This document shows, one piece after another, positions 37,608-47,946 of a stretch of 64,000 bases of DNA. This DNA is from Chitinophagaceae bacterium DXS. GTDB taxonomy: Bacteria > Bacteroidota > Bacteroidia > Chitinophagales > Chitinophagaceae. The position numbers and the translations under genes are program-made. Positions within the stretch are counted from its first letter, which is position 1. Every line of letters begins with the position of its first letter. The stretch is taken from positions 5,905,327 through 5,969,326 of the forward strand of contig CP128386.1 of the NCBI GenBank assembly GCA_030345135.1, read 5' to 3'. The notes below the pieces were generated by a model. The model saw only the letters and a program-made list of their open reading frames with translations. It had not been told where the DNA came from and did not search any database.

Positions 37608-38090
37608 TTAACTCAGCAACTCTTTTAAATATGCTATGGAAACCGGTTTTATAATATAATCCGTTACACTTTTATATGCTTTGGCTTTTTTGCGATCGTT
37701 TTCGTCAATGGATGAGCTTACCATATAAATCTTAATAGATTTCGGGATGCCATCAGCCATCGTTTCATACGCTTCCATAAATTCCCAGCCATTCATAATA
37801 GGCATGTTGATGTCAAGAAAAATTACATCCGGAAGATCGTGCGTAGAAGAATTAGCAAGTGTGTTTTTAAGGGATGTAATTGCTTCAAGACCGTTCTTAT
37901 ATTCAATAATGCTTTTGCTGAGCTGATTTATTTCAATCATCCGCTTCATACTGAATAAGTAGAACTGGTCATCATCTATCAGAAAAATCTTCTCTGTTGT
38001 ATTCATTGCTGCAACTATTTGTTCATTTGTTAGCGCTTTATCAATATTCAATGGCTCACAAACATTTAAATACTTACCAGCTTCGTCCAT
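37608..38090 (-). CDS. Single-domain CheY-like response regulator
   Basis: A stand-alone receiver domain of about 130 residues with a short N-terminal extension (160 residues in all). It has the acidic triad DDD at 39-41, phospho-acceptor Asp93 in VIFLDINMP, the MVSSS switch residues and DYIIKPVS with the conserved Lys. No output domain is present, so it should act through protein contacts, as in Bacteroidota phosphorelays. MNTTEK at 38006 is an alternative start that would remove the non-conserved 28 residues. No kinase is adjacent. Confidence 0.9.
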   Translation of the reverse strand: MDEAGKYLNVCEPLNIDKALTNEQIVAAMNTTEKIFLIDDDQFYLFSMKRMIEINQLSKSIIEYKNGLEAITSLKNTLANSSTHDLPDVIFLDINMPIMNGWEFMEAYETMADGIPKSIKIYMVSSSIDENDRKKAKAYKSVTDYIIKPVSIAYLKELLS

Positions 38091-38328
38091 CCTTGTAAAT
38101 TATAGGGTAAAATAAGTCATATTTTCATAAATCCTATGATTTTCAAGCGTTTATTTTTCGAAGCCGGCAAAATGATCTCTGTCTTGCCTACAAAGCAAGC
38201 TGAATGCTATGGGGGGAACATGACTGTGAATACGGTTTCGATATTGGATATTCAGGGCAGAACCTCTGTTATGGTAACAAGTATAACAAGCGAAAAGTTC
38301 TACCCGTGTGGTGATTTAGTATTTTGGA

Positions 38329-38865
38329 TCAGAACTTATTCTTCCACATCATGCTTTCTATTGGTTTATCAGGCTGTCCATTATACTTAGCGTTTTTCTT
38401 CTGATTGTATTTTACTTCAATCTCTCCTTCAACAGGAAAATAGATCAACTGCCCAACAGGCATGCCTTTATATACTTTTACCGGTTGTTTTACTGAAATC
38501 TCCAGGGTCCAGTTACCACAAAATCCAACATCTCCTTTTCCGGCAGTGGCATGAATATCAATGCCAAGCCTTCCCGTCGAAGATTTACCTTCTAAGAATG
38601 GCACATGTGCATGTGTCTCAGTGTATTCTTCCGTAACGCCAAGGTAAAATATATGCGGGTAGAGTACAAACCCTTCCTCAGGAATTTCAAAATATTCTAT
38701 CTCATTGTGTTTTTTTGCGTCGATGATATGCTCTTTGTAAGTAGCCAGCCATTTACCTAAATGCACATCATAACTATTGCTTCCAAGGCACTCTCTTTGA
38801 TAAGGCTCTATTTTAATGGTGCCTTTATCTATCTCTTCTAAAATGCGTTGATCTGAAAGAATCAT
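38329..38865 (-). CDS. dcd: dCTP deaminase
   Basis: A 178-residue trimeric dUTPase-fold enzyme that deaminates dCTP to dUTP, feeding thymidylate synthesis. The signature runs FLEGKSSTGRLGIDIHATAG (90-109) and GFCGNWTLEI with the catalytic Glu122. The N-terminal LSDQRI and LGSNSYDVHLG are also typical. Length and motifs match bacterial Dcd. The sequence does not show the fused dUTPase variant clearly. The next gene, a phosphopantetheinyl transferase, is divergent. Confidence 0.95.
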   Translation of the reverse strand: MILSDQRILEEIDKGTIKIEPYQRECLGSNSYDVHLGKWLATYKEHIIDAKKHNEIEYFEIPEEGFVLYPHIFYLGVTEEYTETHAHVPFLEGKSSTGRLGIDIHATAGKGDVGFCGNWTLEISVKQPVKVYKGMPVGQLIYFPVEGEIEVKYNQKKNAKYNGQPDKPIESMMWKNKF

Positions 38866-39035
38866 TGTTACAATTTTTATTATCCGTAACCGGATAAATC
38901 AGCGAATCTTTGATTGCCATCGGCGAATTTAAGCGGGGAATCTTTGTTTTAGTCACCCGTACTAAATATCTTGGTCGGCAAAGTTTTGCAAATAAATGCA
39001 TTTCTTGCGTTATAAATAAAAAACCTTATTGTCAA

Positions 39036-39677
39036 TTGGCTCTATTCTATCAAAATAACATTAATGCGTCTACGCGGCTGGGTATTTGGCATATTGAAGA
39101 AGATGAGCATTTTTTTCTTGAACATGTTCCTCTGAAAAAAGATATAACGCACCCCCACAAGCGGTTACAACATCTTGCAGGCCGTTACCTGCTTAAATTT
39201 CTGTTCCCGGATTTTCCACAGCATGAAATATTGATAGCAGATACACGCAAACCTTACCTGGCGGACGAGCTTTATCATTTTTCCATTTCGCATTGCGGCA
39301 ATTTTGCAGCTGCCATTGTAAGTACAGATCATCGCGTGGGCATCGACATAGAAATTCCCTCAGCAAAAGTTGAACGTGTGCAACATAAGTTTCTCCATCC
39401 AAATGAAGAGGCATTTCTGACTTCATTTGTAAACATGGGAAAACATTTTCGTGTGGAAATGCTTACGGTGTTCTGGAGCTGTAAGGAAGCCCTGTATAAA
39501 TGGCACGGCCTGGGTGAAGTGAATTTTAAGGAATGCATGTACCTGGACGGAGATCTTGTAGTCGGCGCCAGTAATATTATCGATCTACCCTACACTTTCG
39601 CTAAAGACAGCGTGAATAATGTTCAGCTAAAAGCAAAAATATTTGAAGATATTGTTTTGAGCTGGGTAGTGACTTAA
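39036..39677 (+). CDS. 4'-phosphopantetheinyl transferase superfamily protein
   Basis: It transfers the 4'-phosphopantetheine arm from CoA to a carrier-protein serine. The catalytic motifs are VGIDIE (Mg-binding Asp and Glu) and WSCKEALYKWHG (Glu and Lys), with the upstream FSISHCGNFAAAIV His motif; about 213 residues and an Sfp-like layout. The frame is open to a TTG at 38910, but family similarity begins at LALFYQNNINASTRLGIWHI, so TTG 39036 is taken as start. No ACP or NRPS/PKS gene is nearby; it may serve fatty-acid ACP. It is convergent with obgE. Confidence 0.87.
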   Translation: MALFYQNNINASTRLGIWHIEEDEHFFLEHVPLKKDITHPHKRLQHLAGRYLLKFLFPDFPQHEILIADTRKPYLADELYHFSISHCGNFAAAIVSTDHRVGIDIEIPSAKVERVQHKFLHPNEEAFLTSFVNMGKHFRVEMLTVFWSCKEALYKWHGLGEVNFKECMYLDGDLVVGASNIIDLPYTFAKDSVNNVQLKAKIFEDIVLSWVVT

Positions 39678-39681
39678 TGGA

Positions 39682-39791
39682 TAATTGATAGTTGACAATT
39701 GAAAATGATTATAGCAAAGAATAAATATAGTTTTAAATTCCAAGCAATATTTCTCCCCCATTTTCAATTGTCAATTTTCAACTGTCAATTA
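39682..39791. repeat. Inverted pair of TTGACAATTGAAAA words between convergent genes
   Basis: TTGACAATTGAAAATG (ending 39707) is complementary to CATTTTCAATTGTCAA (from 39759), and further degenerate copies (TTTTCAACTGTCAATTA) run into the obgE stop. Probably a bidirectional transcript end. The same words return at 54844-55040. Confidence 0.7.
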
Positions 39792-40783
39792 CTTTGATTA
39801 ATTGTCTTCCACAACACATCCTTCAACTCCGTCAAACCCTTATTGGTGACAGAAGAAATAAACAGGTGAGGAATATTTGACGGTAATTCTTTAGAGATCG
39901 CTTCTTTTAACTCATCATCCAGCATATCACTTTTACTGATGGCTATTACAAAATCTTTCTGCAGCATTTCAGGATTGTACTGCTCCAGTTCATTAAACAG
40001 TATCTCGAATTCTTTTTTATGATCGTCACTGTCTGCCGGGATAAGAAAGAGCAATACAGCGTTACGTTCAATATGACGCAGGAACCGGTGTCCCAATCCT
40101 TTGCCTTCAGCGGCTCCTTCAATAATTCCGGGAAGATCGGCAATGCAGAACGACCTGCCGTCACGATATTCCACCATCCCAAGTTGCGGGGTTAATGTTG
40201 TAAACGCGTAGTTGGCAATTTTGGGTTTCGCAGCTGTAATTACGGAAAGTAAAGTTGATTTACCTGCATTTGGAAAACCTACAAGACCCACATCGGCCAA
40301 TACTTTAAGTTCCAGCGTTTTCCACCCTTCGACGCCCGGTTCTCCCGGCTGTGCGTGTTCGGGAACCTGGTTGGTAGGCGTAGCAAAATTCTGGTTGCCC
40401 AGGCCACCTCTTCCGCCCCGTAACCAAATGATCTCCTGGCCGTCCTCAAGAATTTCTGCTTCTATTTCGCCGGTTTCTTCATCACGGGCAACTGTGCCCA
40501 AAGGCACCTCAATAATCACATCTTCACCGTCTTTTCCGGTACAATTGTTTTTGCTGCCGTTTTCACCATTCTCGGCTATTACGTTCTTGTAGTACCGGAG
40601 ATGCAACAGCGTCCATAACTGCTTGTTCCCTCTTAAAATAACATGCGCACCACGACCTCCGTCGCCACCATCAGGCCCGGCCATTGCATTGTATTTCGTG
40701 CGCATAAAATGTTTGCTGCCTGCTCCTCCGTGTCCGCTTTTGCAGAAAATGCGGATATAGTCTATGAAGTTTGTTTTTTCCAT
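39785..40783 (-). CDS. obgE: GTPase ObgE/CgtA
   Basis: A 332-residue conserved ribosome-associated GTPase involved in 50S assembly and stress control. It has the glycine-rich Obg domain ([49 protein letters not shown]) and G-domain motifs G1 [10 protein letters not shown]3 [16 protein letters not shown] and G4 SKSD. It lacks the long C-terminal OCT domain, as is usual in Bacteroidota. ATG 40783 ([12 protein letters not shown]) is chosen; the frame extends 17 codons upstream without family-like sequence. Confidence 0.97.
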   Translation of the reverse strand: MEKTNFIDYIRIFCKSGHGGAGSKHFMRTKYNAMAGPDGGDGGRGAHVILRGNKQLWTLLHLRYYKNVIAENGENGSKNNCTGKDGEDVIIEVPLGTVARDEETGEIEAEILEDGQEIIWLRGGRGGLGNQNFATPTNQVPEHAQPGEPGVEGWKTLELKVLADVGLVGFPNAGKSTLLSVITAAKPKIANYAFTTLTPQLGMVEYRDGRSFCIADLPGIIEGAAEGKGLGHRFLRHIERNAVLLFLIPADSDDHKKEFEILFNELEQYNPEMLQKDFVIAISKSDMLDDELKEAISKELPSNIPHLFISSVTNKGLTELKDVLWKTINQSN

Positions 40784-41548
40784 TAAGTGCTGCAAAGATA
40801 TTTTTCCAAAGTCAGGATATGAAATTAGTTTCAAAAATGGTTGCTAATAAACTGATTGCGAGTTAATTAGTTTGAGACAAAACGCGGCGTTGAGATATTA
40901 GTCAATTGCTATTAGAATAATTTCTAAGATAAATATCCATCTGAATCATTGCTTAGTGTACGTTGTTTTTTATTAATCGTGCAACAAAAAGGTTCGCTAA
41001 TTGTATTACAAAAGAAATGAGTTGCAACACAATAATTTAGAGAACAATGTTTTAGGGGTTTGCAATGTTGGGCCGCTGTTTCCTTGCATGAAGAATCAAT
41101 AGCAAAAGCGATTTTCAGGTTTCCTGATCAAATGAGAAATATACAATCCTCAAAATAGTGCACTCGTTGATTTACATCGACAAACGTTGCAGCTAATGAA
41201 AGAAATAAGTTGTCTGATGTAAGTGTGATTGCCGCTGCCTTACCTGCTGAAGACTATTTCATATCAGAAAAAACTGACACAACCTTTTTAACGGAGCCGG
41301 ATAACAAGCCGGCGCAACTGCATAATCTGTCTGTTTTTTCCGGCAAGCATTTTTCGAGTTGCCAATGCATTTGATATTATAAAATTCAATAGTATGAAAT
41401 ATCTGCTTGTGCATCAGGATAACCTTCATCCCAAATAAAATAAAATGCGGAGAATGTTGGCGCATTCCCCGCTTACTTCAGGTTAACGTATTGCATAATC
41501 ACCACCCTGGCGGGTTGGCTTTTTTCATTAACCATAATAATCTAAAGT
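40784..41548. other. 765-bp intergenic region upstream of the first SusC gene
   Basis: Region between divergent obgE and susC. The short open frame at 41259-41465 (minus) has no recognisable product. It probably holds a regulated SusC promoter and a 5' leader, but I could not place a TTTG-type -7 box with confidence. No sigma/anti-sigma gene is present. Confidence 0.5.
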
Positions 41549-44500
41549 ATGAAATGTTTGCTAACTGATGTCAGACAACCTTTGGCATCAAGGCTATTGC
41601 TCATTATTAAAATAATGACAATATGTATGTTGGCTTTTAGCCTGCAGGCTTCTGCAGAGGGGCGTGGCAAAAAACTATCTGTCAAAACAGAGAAAACCGA
41701 AATTACTGCAGTGTTGAAAGCTATAGAGAAGCAAAGTAATTTCCGTTTTGTTTATAAGGATATAAAAAACCTGACACAGAAAGTTTCTGTTAATCTGCAA
41801 GATGCAGACATACAGGATGTGCTGGACCAGGTATTGCAGAACACAGGCCTTACTTACGAAATAATGGATGACGGGCAGATCATCATCAAGGAAGCAGCAG
41901 CGGGATATCACTCTGTTCAGGCAAATGTTACGGGAACTGTCCGTGGCGATAGTGGCGTGTTGGCAGGCGTTTCTGTACAGGTTAAAGGAACTACAAGAGG
42001 CACCGCTACAAATGAAGATGGAAAGTTTTCCATAAGCGCAGAGCCCACAGATGTACTTGTGTTTAGCTATGTGGGACATATTAGCCGCGAAATAACTGTC
42101 GGCACTCAGACGGAGATCAATGTAACACTTGCGAGTGAAGCTGTTAACCTGGATGGAGTGGTTGTTGTTGGGTATGGTACAGCGAGGAAAAAAGATCTTA
42201 CCGGCGCAGTCGCCAATATCAAAGGTGATGAACTTTCCAAACAACCGGTGTTAACTGCGACACAAGCGTTGCAAGGTAAAGCCGCCGGTGTGCAGATCAT
42301 TAGCTCCGGTGCACCAAACTCTTCTCCTTCCGTGCGTATTCGCGGTACAGGTTCTATGCTCGCCGGCGTTAACCCTTTGTATGTTGTAGATGGTGTAATT
42401 ACGGATGATATCACCAACATTAATACTGCGGATATTTTGTCCATGGATGTGCTGAAAGATGCATCGTCCACAGCCATTTATGGTGTGCGTGCCGCCAACG
42501 GTGTGCTGATCATTACGACGAAGAAAGGTCGCTCGGGTAAAATGGTGGTGAATTATGATGGAACAATAGGCGTGAAAGAAGCTGCGCACCTGGTAAATAT
42601 GGCCGGCTCGCACCAGTATGTTGGCTATCTGAACGAAGCGAGCCGTTATTATGGTAACAGTGATAATCTTGTTGACACAGCATTGCTAAACAATGGCTCT
42701 AACACAGATTGGTACGATCAGATCCTCCGTCGAGGATTACAGCAGAACAATAACCTTTCCATTTCAGGCGGTAGCGAAAAGATCAATTATTATCTCAGCG
42801 CCGGTTATTTGCTTGATGAAGGGATCATCAAGAATAACAGCTTCAGAAGATTTACCATCCGTAATAACAATGAATATAAATTCAACAACAAGCTTAAACT
42901 CACAACGGTAATTTCTTATGCCAACGGTGTTTTGGATGATGTTGATCTAAACTCCGCATATGGTAACTCTTACAGAGCCGCACCCGTTGTTCCTGCAAGA
43001 GTTGGTACTAAGTATGGTAATACGTCGGCGTTTCAAAATGTTGGTAATCCGCTGCTGGACATCGACAAGAATTACAACAGGGGGAACGACAATCGTATAC
43101 AGGGTGCAGCAACATTTGAGTACAAGATTTTACCATGGTTGGTGTTCTCTTCTAACATCGGTGTGGATCTTGATTTTTATAAGAACACCCAATACGCGTA
43201 TCAATATTTCGCCGACAGCACCATATTTGATCCGCCGGGTGGTAACCAGCAACAACCGGTTAGTGTTTTGCAGATCACCAAGAATGATGCAAACAGATGG
43301 TTGTGGGACAATACGCTTACTGCATCCAAAAAGTTTGGGGATCATAACCTGAAGCTGATGATAGGTACAACAGCCGAACAGTATAAGTTTAATCGCTTAT
43401 ACGGGTACCGGCAAAATGTTCCTCCTGCGAAGAATCAGTGGTTTCTCGACGCGGGCGATGCCAATACTGCAAAGAACAATGGTTCCGGCGATAAATGGGC
43501 CCGCAACTCTTATATCGCAAGATTTAATTATGACTATAAAGATCGCTACCTGGTTACTGCAACATTCAGAGGTGATGGTAGTTCCCGTTTTCCGGAAGGA
43601 AACAGGTGGGGATTCTTCCCTTCAGTAGGCCTTGGCTGGAATATTACGAGCGAAGACTTTATGAAGGATCAGAAAACCTTTAGTTATTTGAAGTTGAGAG
43701 CAAGCTGGGGTAGGGTAGGTAACGATCAGATCCCTTCATCTTTATACCTGCCTCTGGCATCTCCTAATCTTCCTTATGGCAACCTGGGTTCAGGTATTGC
43801 TTTTAACCAGATCACAGATCCCAATCTGAAATGGGAAACTACTGAAGAATTTGATTTTGGACTTGATTTTACGGTACTTGACAAACGTTTAAACGGTACA
43901 ATAGATTTATATAGTAAAAAGACCAACGATGCGCTTATTTATGTAAACATACTAGGAACATTGGGTGATCAGGACAGCAAGTACCTGACCAATGCAGCAG
44001 CTATTCAGAACAAAGGTGTGGAACTGGGCTTAACATGGAGCGATAAGATTGGTAAAGACTGGACCTACAGCATCAGTGGTAATGGTGCCTACAATAAAAA
44101 CGAAGTTGTTGGGTTATCAAGTGGCCAACCGTTGGTTGATGGTAATCTTGCAGGTCAGGGATATGTTACATTGTCTCCAAATGGCCAGCCTATCGGAAGT
44201 TATAACGTGTTGAAAGTTGCCGGAATTTTCCAAAACCAGGAAGAGATAGATAATTATAAAAACAAAGCCGGCACCGTTATTCAGCCAGATGCAAGGCCGG
44301 GCGATTTTAAATATGTAGATCAGAACGGCGACGGCGTAATTGATGCAAATGACCGGGTGTTGGTTGGATCTTATCAACCAAAATTTATCTATGGCTTTAG
44401 TGGCAGCGTTACTTACAAATCCTTTGATCTGAGTTTCGGCACTTATGGTACTTCAGGAGGTAAAATATACAATGCAAAAAAAGCTTTGCGAGCTTCAACC

Positions 44501-44923
44501 AACTCATTGGATAATATGGAAGCAAGTGTGGTTACTGACAGGTGGACCGTAGACAACAAGTCTAATTCAAATCCCAGGGCTACATTAAATCAATGGCCGG
44601 CGTCAACTTATTTTGTTGAACAGGGCGGCTTTTTCAGGATTAACAACCTCACGATCGGATATACGCTTCCTCAAGACATGCTGAAGAAAGCGAAGATCAC
44701 TAAACTCAGGGTCTATGCCACCGTGCAGAACCTTGCAACAATTACCAATTACACCGGCTTTACACCTGAGTTCTCCGCTATTTCCACCGGTGTAAATGCG
44801 TTGAAGGCAGATCCGAATTCTGCGGCCAATCAAACCAATTTGGGCATTACAAATGCGGGTGTTGATATTAATACTTATCCAACTCCGCGCACATGGGTAT
44901 TTGGTATAAACCTGGGTTTCTAG
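41549..44923 (+). CDS. SusC/RagA TonB-dependent outer-membrane transporter with STN domain
   Basis: A 1124-residue glycan importer. It has a signal peptide ending near QASAEG, an STN (secretin/TonB short N-terminal) domain (about 45-110: KTEITAVLKAIEKQSNFRFVYK), a carboxypeptidase-regulatory-like beta-sandwich (about 128-200), the plug with VVVVGYGTARKKDLTGAV, and a 22-strand barrel with the SusC segments NPLYVVDGV and DILSMDVLKDASSTAIYG. It forms a lidded complex with the SusD that follows 25 bp later. The STN domain normally signals to a FecR anti-sigma factor, but none is adjacent here. The enzyme genes downstream suggest beta-1,2-glucan as substrate. Confidence 0.95.
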   Translation: MKCLLTDVRQPLASRLLLIIKIMTICMLAFSLQASAEGRGKKLSVKTEKTEITAVLKAIEKQSNFRFVYKDIKNLTQKVSVNLQDADIQDVLDQVLQNTGLTYEIMDDGQIIIKEAAAGYHSVQANVTGTVRGDSGVLAGVSVQVKGTTRGTATNEDGKFSISAEPTDVLVFSYVGHISREITVGTQTEINVTLASEAVNLDGVVVVGYGTARKKDLTGAVANIKGDELSKQPVLTATQALQGKAAGVQIISSGAPNSSPSVRIRGTGSMLAGVNPLYVVDGVITDDITNINTADILSMDVLKDASSTAIYGVRAANGVLIITTKKGRSGKMVVNYDGTIGVKEAAHLVNMAGSHQYVGYLNEASRYYGNSDNLVDTALLNNGSNTDWYDQILRRGLQQNNNLSISGGSEKINYYLSAGYLLDEGIIKNNSFRRFTIRNNNEYKFNNKLKLTTVISYANGVLDDVDLNSAYGNSYRAAPVVPARVGTKYGNTSAFQNVGNPLLDIDKNYNRGNDNRIQGAATFEYKILPWLVFSSNIGVDLDFYKNTQYAYQYFADSTIFDPPGGNQQQPVSVLQITKNDANRWLWDNTLTASKKFGDHNLKLMIGTTAEQYKFNRLYGYRQNVPPAKNQWFLDAGDANTAKNNGSGDKWARNSYIARFNYDYKDRYLVTATFRGDGSSRFPEGNRWGFFPSVGLGWNITSEDFMKDQKTFSYLKLRASWGRVGNDQIPSSLYLPLASPNLPYGNLGSGIAFNQITDPNLKWETTEEFDFGLDFTVLDKRLNGTIDLYSKKTNDALIYVNILGTLGDQDSKYLTNAAAIQNKGVELGLTWSDKIGKDWTYSISGNGAYNKNEVVGLSSGQPLVDGNLAGQGYVTLSPNGQPIGSYNVLKVAGIFQNQEEIDNYKNKAGTVIQPDARPGDFKYVDQNGDGVIDANDRVLVGSYQPKFIYGFSGSVTYKSFDLSFGTYGTSGGKIYNAKKALRASTNSLDNMEASVVTDRWTVDNKSNSNPRATLNQWPASTYFVEQGGFFRINNLTIGYTLPQDMLKKAKITKLRVYATVQNLATITNYTGFTPEFSAISTGVNALKADPNSAANQTNLGITNAGVDINTYPTPRTWVFGINLGF

Positions 44924-44948
44924 TCAATCAACAATTAAACTTCGCATC

Positions 44949-46532
44949 ATGAATACCAATAATAAAACAATAAAATATTCACTGCTTGGAAGTGCTGTTG
45001 CGGCATTACTGTTTTTCAGCTGCAGCAAGAATTTCCTGAATGTGCCGCCGCAGGGACAACAAACCGAAGATGAAGTGAGCCAGGATCCTAACGCGGCATC
45101 AGACCTTGTACTGGGTGCGTACAACACTTTATATTTTGGCGGTTTCGATAATACCACCATCGGGCTGCTTTACTCACTGACAGTAGACGTTGCATCTGAC
45201 GACGCTGACAAAGGAAGTACAGCTTCTGATGGTCCCGAGGCCAATCAAATGGATCACTTTAATATTAGCCCGACAAACTTCTACCTGGATAATCTCTGGA
45301 AAGGGCATTACCAGGCAATTGCCCGCACCAACCAGGCCTTAAAAGTATTGGATGCGGCTACATTTGACGAGACATTAAAGAACAGGCTGATTGGTGAAAC
45401 AAGATTTCTGAGAGGTTTTTATTACTTCAATCTTGTTCGCTTGTTCGGCGGAGTGCCGTTGATTCTGAGAGTACCAGCTCCTTCCGAATCCAATAAAGAT
45501 GAATTTGTGGTAAAGCAATCTGTAGATAGCGTTTACAAAGCGATCATTAGTGATTTACAGTTTGCTATGGATAACCTGCCTTTACGTGGAGAAGCAGGCG
45601 CGCAGGAAGGTCGTGCCAATAAAGGCGCTGCTGAAGCTTTTCTCGCAAAAGTGTACCTGTATCAGAAGAACTATCAGAAGGCTTATGAATTAACAAAGGA
45701 TATTATTAACTCAGGAAAATATTCATTGGTTCCTTATCCCTACTACGGCGCAATATTCCGTGAAAATCCTGTTAATGGTGTTGGCGGGGTGAACAACACA
45801 GAATCCATTTTTGAAATGCAGGCAGCCAAAAACAATACCTGTGATGCCATTAGCAAGCTATATGCAAACGGACAGGGAGCACGAGCAAAGAAAGGCTGGC
45901 CGGATAATGTGTTTAATGATGTTATTTATGCCGGTGACCTGGGGTTTGGATTCAACGATCCTTCTGAAAGTTTGGTAAATGCGTATGAGCCCGGCGATTC
46001 TACCCGCAAGTTTGGAACAATCATATTTGTGCAGCCAACTGGCGGAGCCAATACGGGCACAGTGTTGTGGGATGGATTCAGGATACCTACACAGGACTCT
46101 GTTGAAAATCCGCGTTACAGTTACAAAGCATATCACAGTCCTTTGAAAGAAACTTTTGCATGCAACGGTCCGAACGATAAAGATGACAGACCTAAAAATA
46201 TACGCCTGATGCGTTATGCAGAAGTGTTGCTGATTAATGCGGAAGCAGGATTGCAGGTTGGCCAGGCTGGTGAAGCTGCCACCAGTTTGAATATGGTAAG
46301 ACAAAGAGCAGGGCTGGCGAATGCTGCTGCAACTATCGACAACGTATGGAAAGAACGCCGCGTTGAATTGGCTATGGAGTGTGACCGTTTCTTCGACCTG
46401 GTGCGCACCGGACGTGCAGTTACATTTCTTGGTCCGCTAGGGTTTAAGGCCCAACGAAATGAAGTGTTTCCCATACCGCAAAATCAGATCGATCTAAGTA
46501 ACAAAAGGTTGACACAAAACCAGGGATACTAA
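44949..46532 (+). CDS. SusD/RagB glycan-binding lipoprotein
   Basis: A 527-residue surface lipoprotein: signal LLFFSC with lipid-modified Cys25. Family features include GETRFLRGFYYFNLVRLFGGVPL, the TPR-like helices, the late RLMRYAEVLLINAEAGLQVG and VWKERRVELAMECDRFFDLVRTG, and the terminal FPIPQNQIDLSNKRLTQNQGY. It closes over the SusC barrel encoded 25 bp upstream to capture oligosaccharides. The LamG lipoprotein gene follows after 37 bp in the same operon. Confidence 0.95.
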   Translation: MNTNNKTIKYSLLGSAVAALLFFSCSKNFLNVPPQGQQTEDEVSQDPNAASDLVLGAYNTLYFGGFDNTTIGLLYSLTVDVASDDADKGSTASDGPEANQMDHFNISPTNFYLDNLWKGHYQAIARTNQALKVLDAATFDETLKNRLIGETRFLRGFYYFNLVRLFGGVPLILRVPAPSESNKDEFVVKQSVDSVYKAIISDLQFAMDNLPLRGEAGAQEGRANKGAAEAFLAKVYLYQKNYQKAYELTKDIINSGKYSLVPYPYYGAIFRENPVNGVGGVNNTESIFEMQAAKNNTCDAISKLYANGQGARAKKGWPDNVFNDVIYAGDLGFGFNDPSESLVNAYEPGDSTRKFGTIIFVQPTGGANTGTVLWDGFRIPTQDSVENPRYSYKAYHSPLKETFACNGPNDKDDRPKNIRLMRYAEVLLINAEAGLQVGQAGEAATSLNMVRQRAGLANAAATIDNVWKERRVELAMECDRFFDLVRTGRAVTFLGPLGFKAQRNEVFPIPQNQIDLSNKRLTQNQGY

Positions 46533-46569
46533 CGGTACTTGCATTTGTGTACACACAAAAAAGAAATGT

Positions 46570-47481
46570 ATGAAAAGCATGATAAAAATATTCTCATCAC
46601 CTTCACTGGCCTTGTTTACTATGGGGGTGATTATTTTCGCTTCCTGCACAAAAGCCGATTATGGCGATGATTTTAAACAGTCATCTCCGCCGCCTATAGG
46701 TAACTACAACACATCTGATGATGTGGCGAAGGATGCTATTATTGCCAAGTGGAGCTTTGAGAATAATTTCAATGATAGCATCCAGCATCTCACCGGCACA
46801 AATCACAATGCATCTTTTGTCGAAGGTTTTAAGGGGATGGGCTACCAGGGTAATGATACCAGCTATGTAACATTTAAGCAACCGGGGTCAATACCCAATC
46901 TTAAAGGGTTTACCATTTCATTCTGGATGAAAGCGCCTCAAACAAGCGGGCTTGCAAGAGGGATCTGGTCACTCAACAACAAGACAGATTTCTGGGGTAA
47001 CCTGGACATCTACATGGAAAATTTTTCCAGTCCTGACACCGCTTATTTTAAAGTCCATCTTGGCAACAACATTGACGGCGTTAACATAGGCCAGTTTAGC
47101 GAAACCAAAATTCCGGCCGCCATTAATAAATGGACCAGTATTATTATATCTTATGATTCAGCTAGCTCCGTTTTTAATATTTACGCCAATTCTCAATCAC
47201 AGCCCATCAATGTGGGTAGCCAGAGCAATGTAAGAGGACCGGTATTAAGCGGGCCGAATAATACGAACTATGGTCCGCTCAATTTTAAAGACAACAATGC
47301 AACCGCTGTGGTGCTTGGCACCTGGCAGTTTCAGCCGAACGATCCTGAGATTACCAGCACAGGCAGCCAGCCATGGGCCGGAAGTTTTGCAGGCGTATTG
47401 GATGAATTCAGGATTTATAGCAGAGCTTTAACAGCGAAAGAGGTAGATGCATTGTTCAGGCTTGAAAAATTGGGGCTGTAG
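46570..47481 (+). CDS. LamG/concanavalin-like domain lipoprotein (PUL accessory)
   Basis: A 303-residue lipoprotein: signal ending IIFASC (Cys26). The rest (IAKWSFENNFNDS ... GFTISFWMKAPQ ... FAGVLDEFRIYSRALTAKEVDALF) is a LamG/laminin-G-like jelly-roll domain, a common carbohydrate- or protein-binding fold. Its place 37 bp after SusD is that of the SusE/F-like surface glycan-binding proteins, so it probably binds the same polysaccharide outside the cell. Binding specificity is not visible from the sequence. Confidence 0.87.
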   Translation: MKSMIKIFSSPSLALFTMGVIIFASCTKADYGDDFKQSSPPPIGNYNTSDDVAKDAIIAKWSFENNFNDSIQHLTGTNHNASFVEGFKGMGYQGNDTSYVTFKQPGSIPNLKGFTISFWMKAPQTSGLARGIWSLNNKTDFWGNLDIYMENFSSPDTAYFKVHLGNNIDGVNIGQFSETKIPAAINKWTSIIISYDSASSVFNIYANSQSQPINVGSQSNVRGPVLSGPNNTNYGPLNFKDNNATAVVLGTWQFQPNDPEITSTGSQPWAGSFAGVLDEFRIYSRALTAKEVDALFRLEKLGL

Positions 47482-47498
47482 AGAAGCTTATTTCAATT

Positions 47499-47632
47499 CA
47501 TTGCCGTCGTGCTTTAGCCGACGGATGACAGTTGATATTTTAATTTGGCTTTAGCCAAAAAGTTGAAATATGTGGCTAAAGCTATAATCCAAATTGTGAC
47601 TATCCGTTCGCTAAAGCGAACGGCAATGAAAA
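47499..47632. repeat. Cruciform intergenic repeat, module B (copy 2)
   Basis: It has the same outer ends (CATTGCCGT/ACGGCAATG) and the same three GCTTTAGCC-type hairpins as 5709-5846, with divergent spacers. It begins 18 bp after the LamG gene stop, inside the PUL. Confidence 0.8.
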
Positions 47633-47700
47633 ACAGCCAACATTTTGATATTGGACAGACACTCATATTGTGCCAATAACAAGCTTACCAATAATGCAGG

Positions 47701-47800
47701 TTTTCCCGTAGGGAATTAAGCTCAATAGAAATGTCAAAAAAGACAATCATAGTCCGTTAGGACTTTAACACAGGCGCGAGGTTAATGTCCCACGGACAAC
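47701..47800. repeat. Hairpin-rich intergenic repeat, module A (copy 2, truncated)
   Basis: TTTTCCCGTAGGGAATTAAG is shared exactly with 5335-5354. The inner stem here is CCGTTAGGACTTTAAC with GTTAATGTCCCACGG; the changes on both sides largely keep pairing. The right inverted end found in copy 1 is missing. CTCTGTGTAACT-type word repeats follow at 47861-47905. Confidence 0.7.
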
Positions 47801-47946
47801 AACAGGCTTCAATCATTCTTAGTCTTTGACTGTAATTTGTCTTAGAAGATTGGAACGCATTCTCTGTGTAATTCTGTGCCTGCTCCGTGTAACTCTGTGT
47901 AACTGTATTATTGCGCAACCCTGAAAAGCACACCAATTTATTGCCC

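Noticed and set aside
38136-38390. 84-codon plus-strand open frame between the CheY-like and dcd genes
   Set aside because: Overlaps the end of dcd on the opposite strand and shows no known motif or good start context.
41259-41465. 68-codon minus-strand open frame in the susC upstream region
   Set aside because: No recognisable sequence; more likely leader or promoter DNA.
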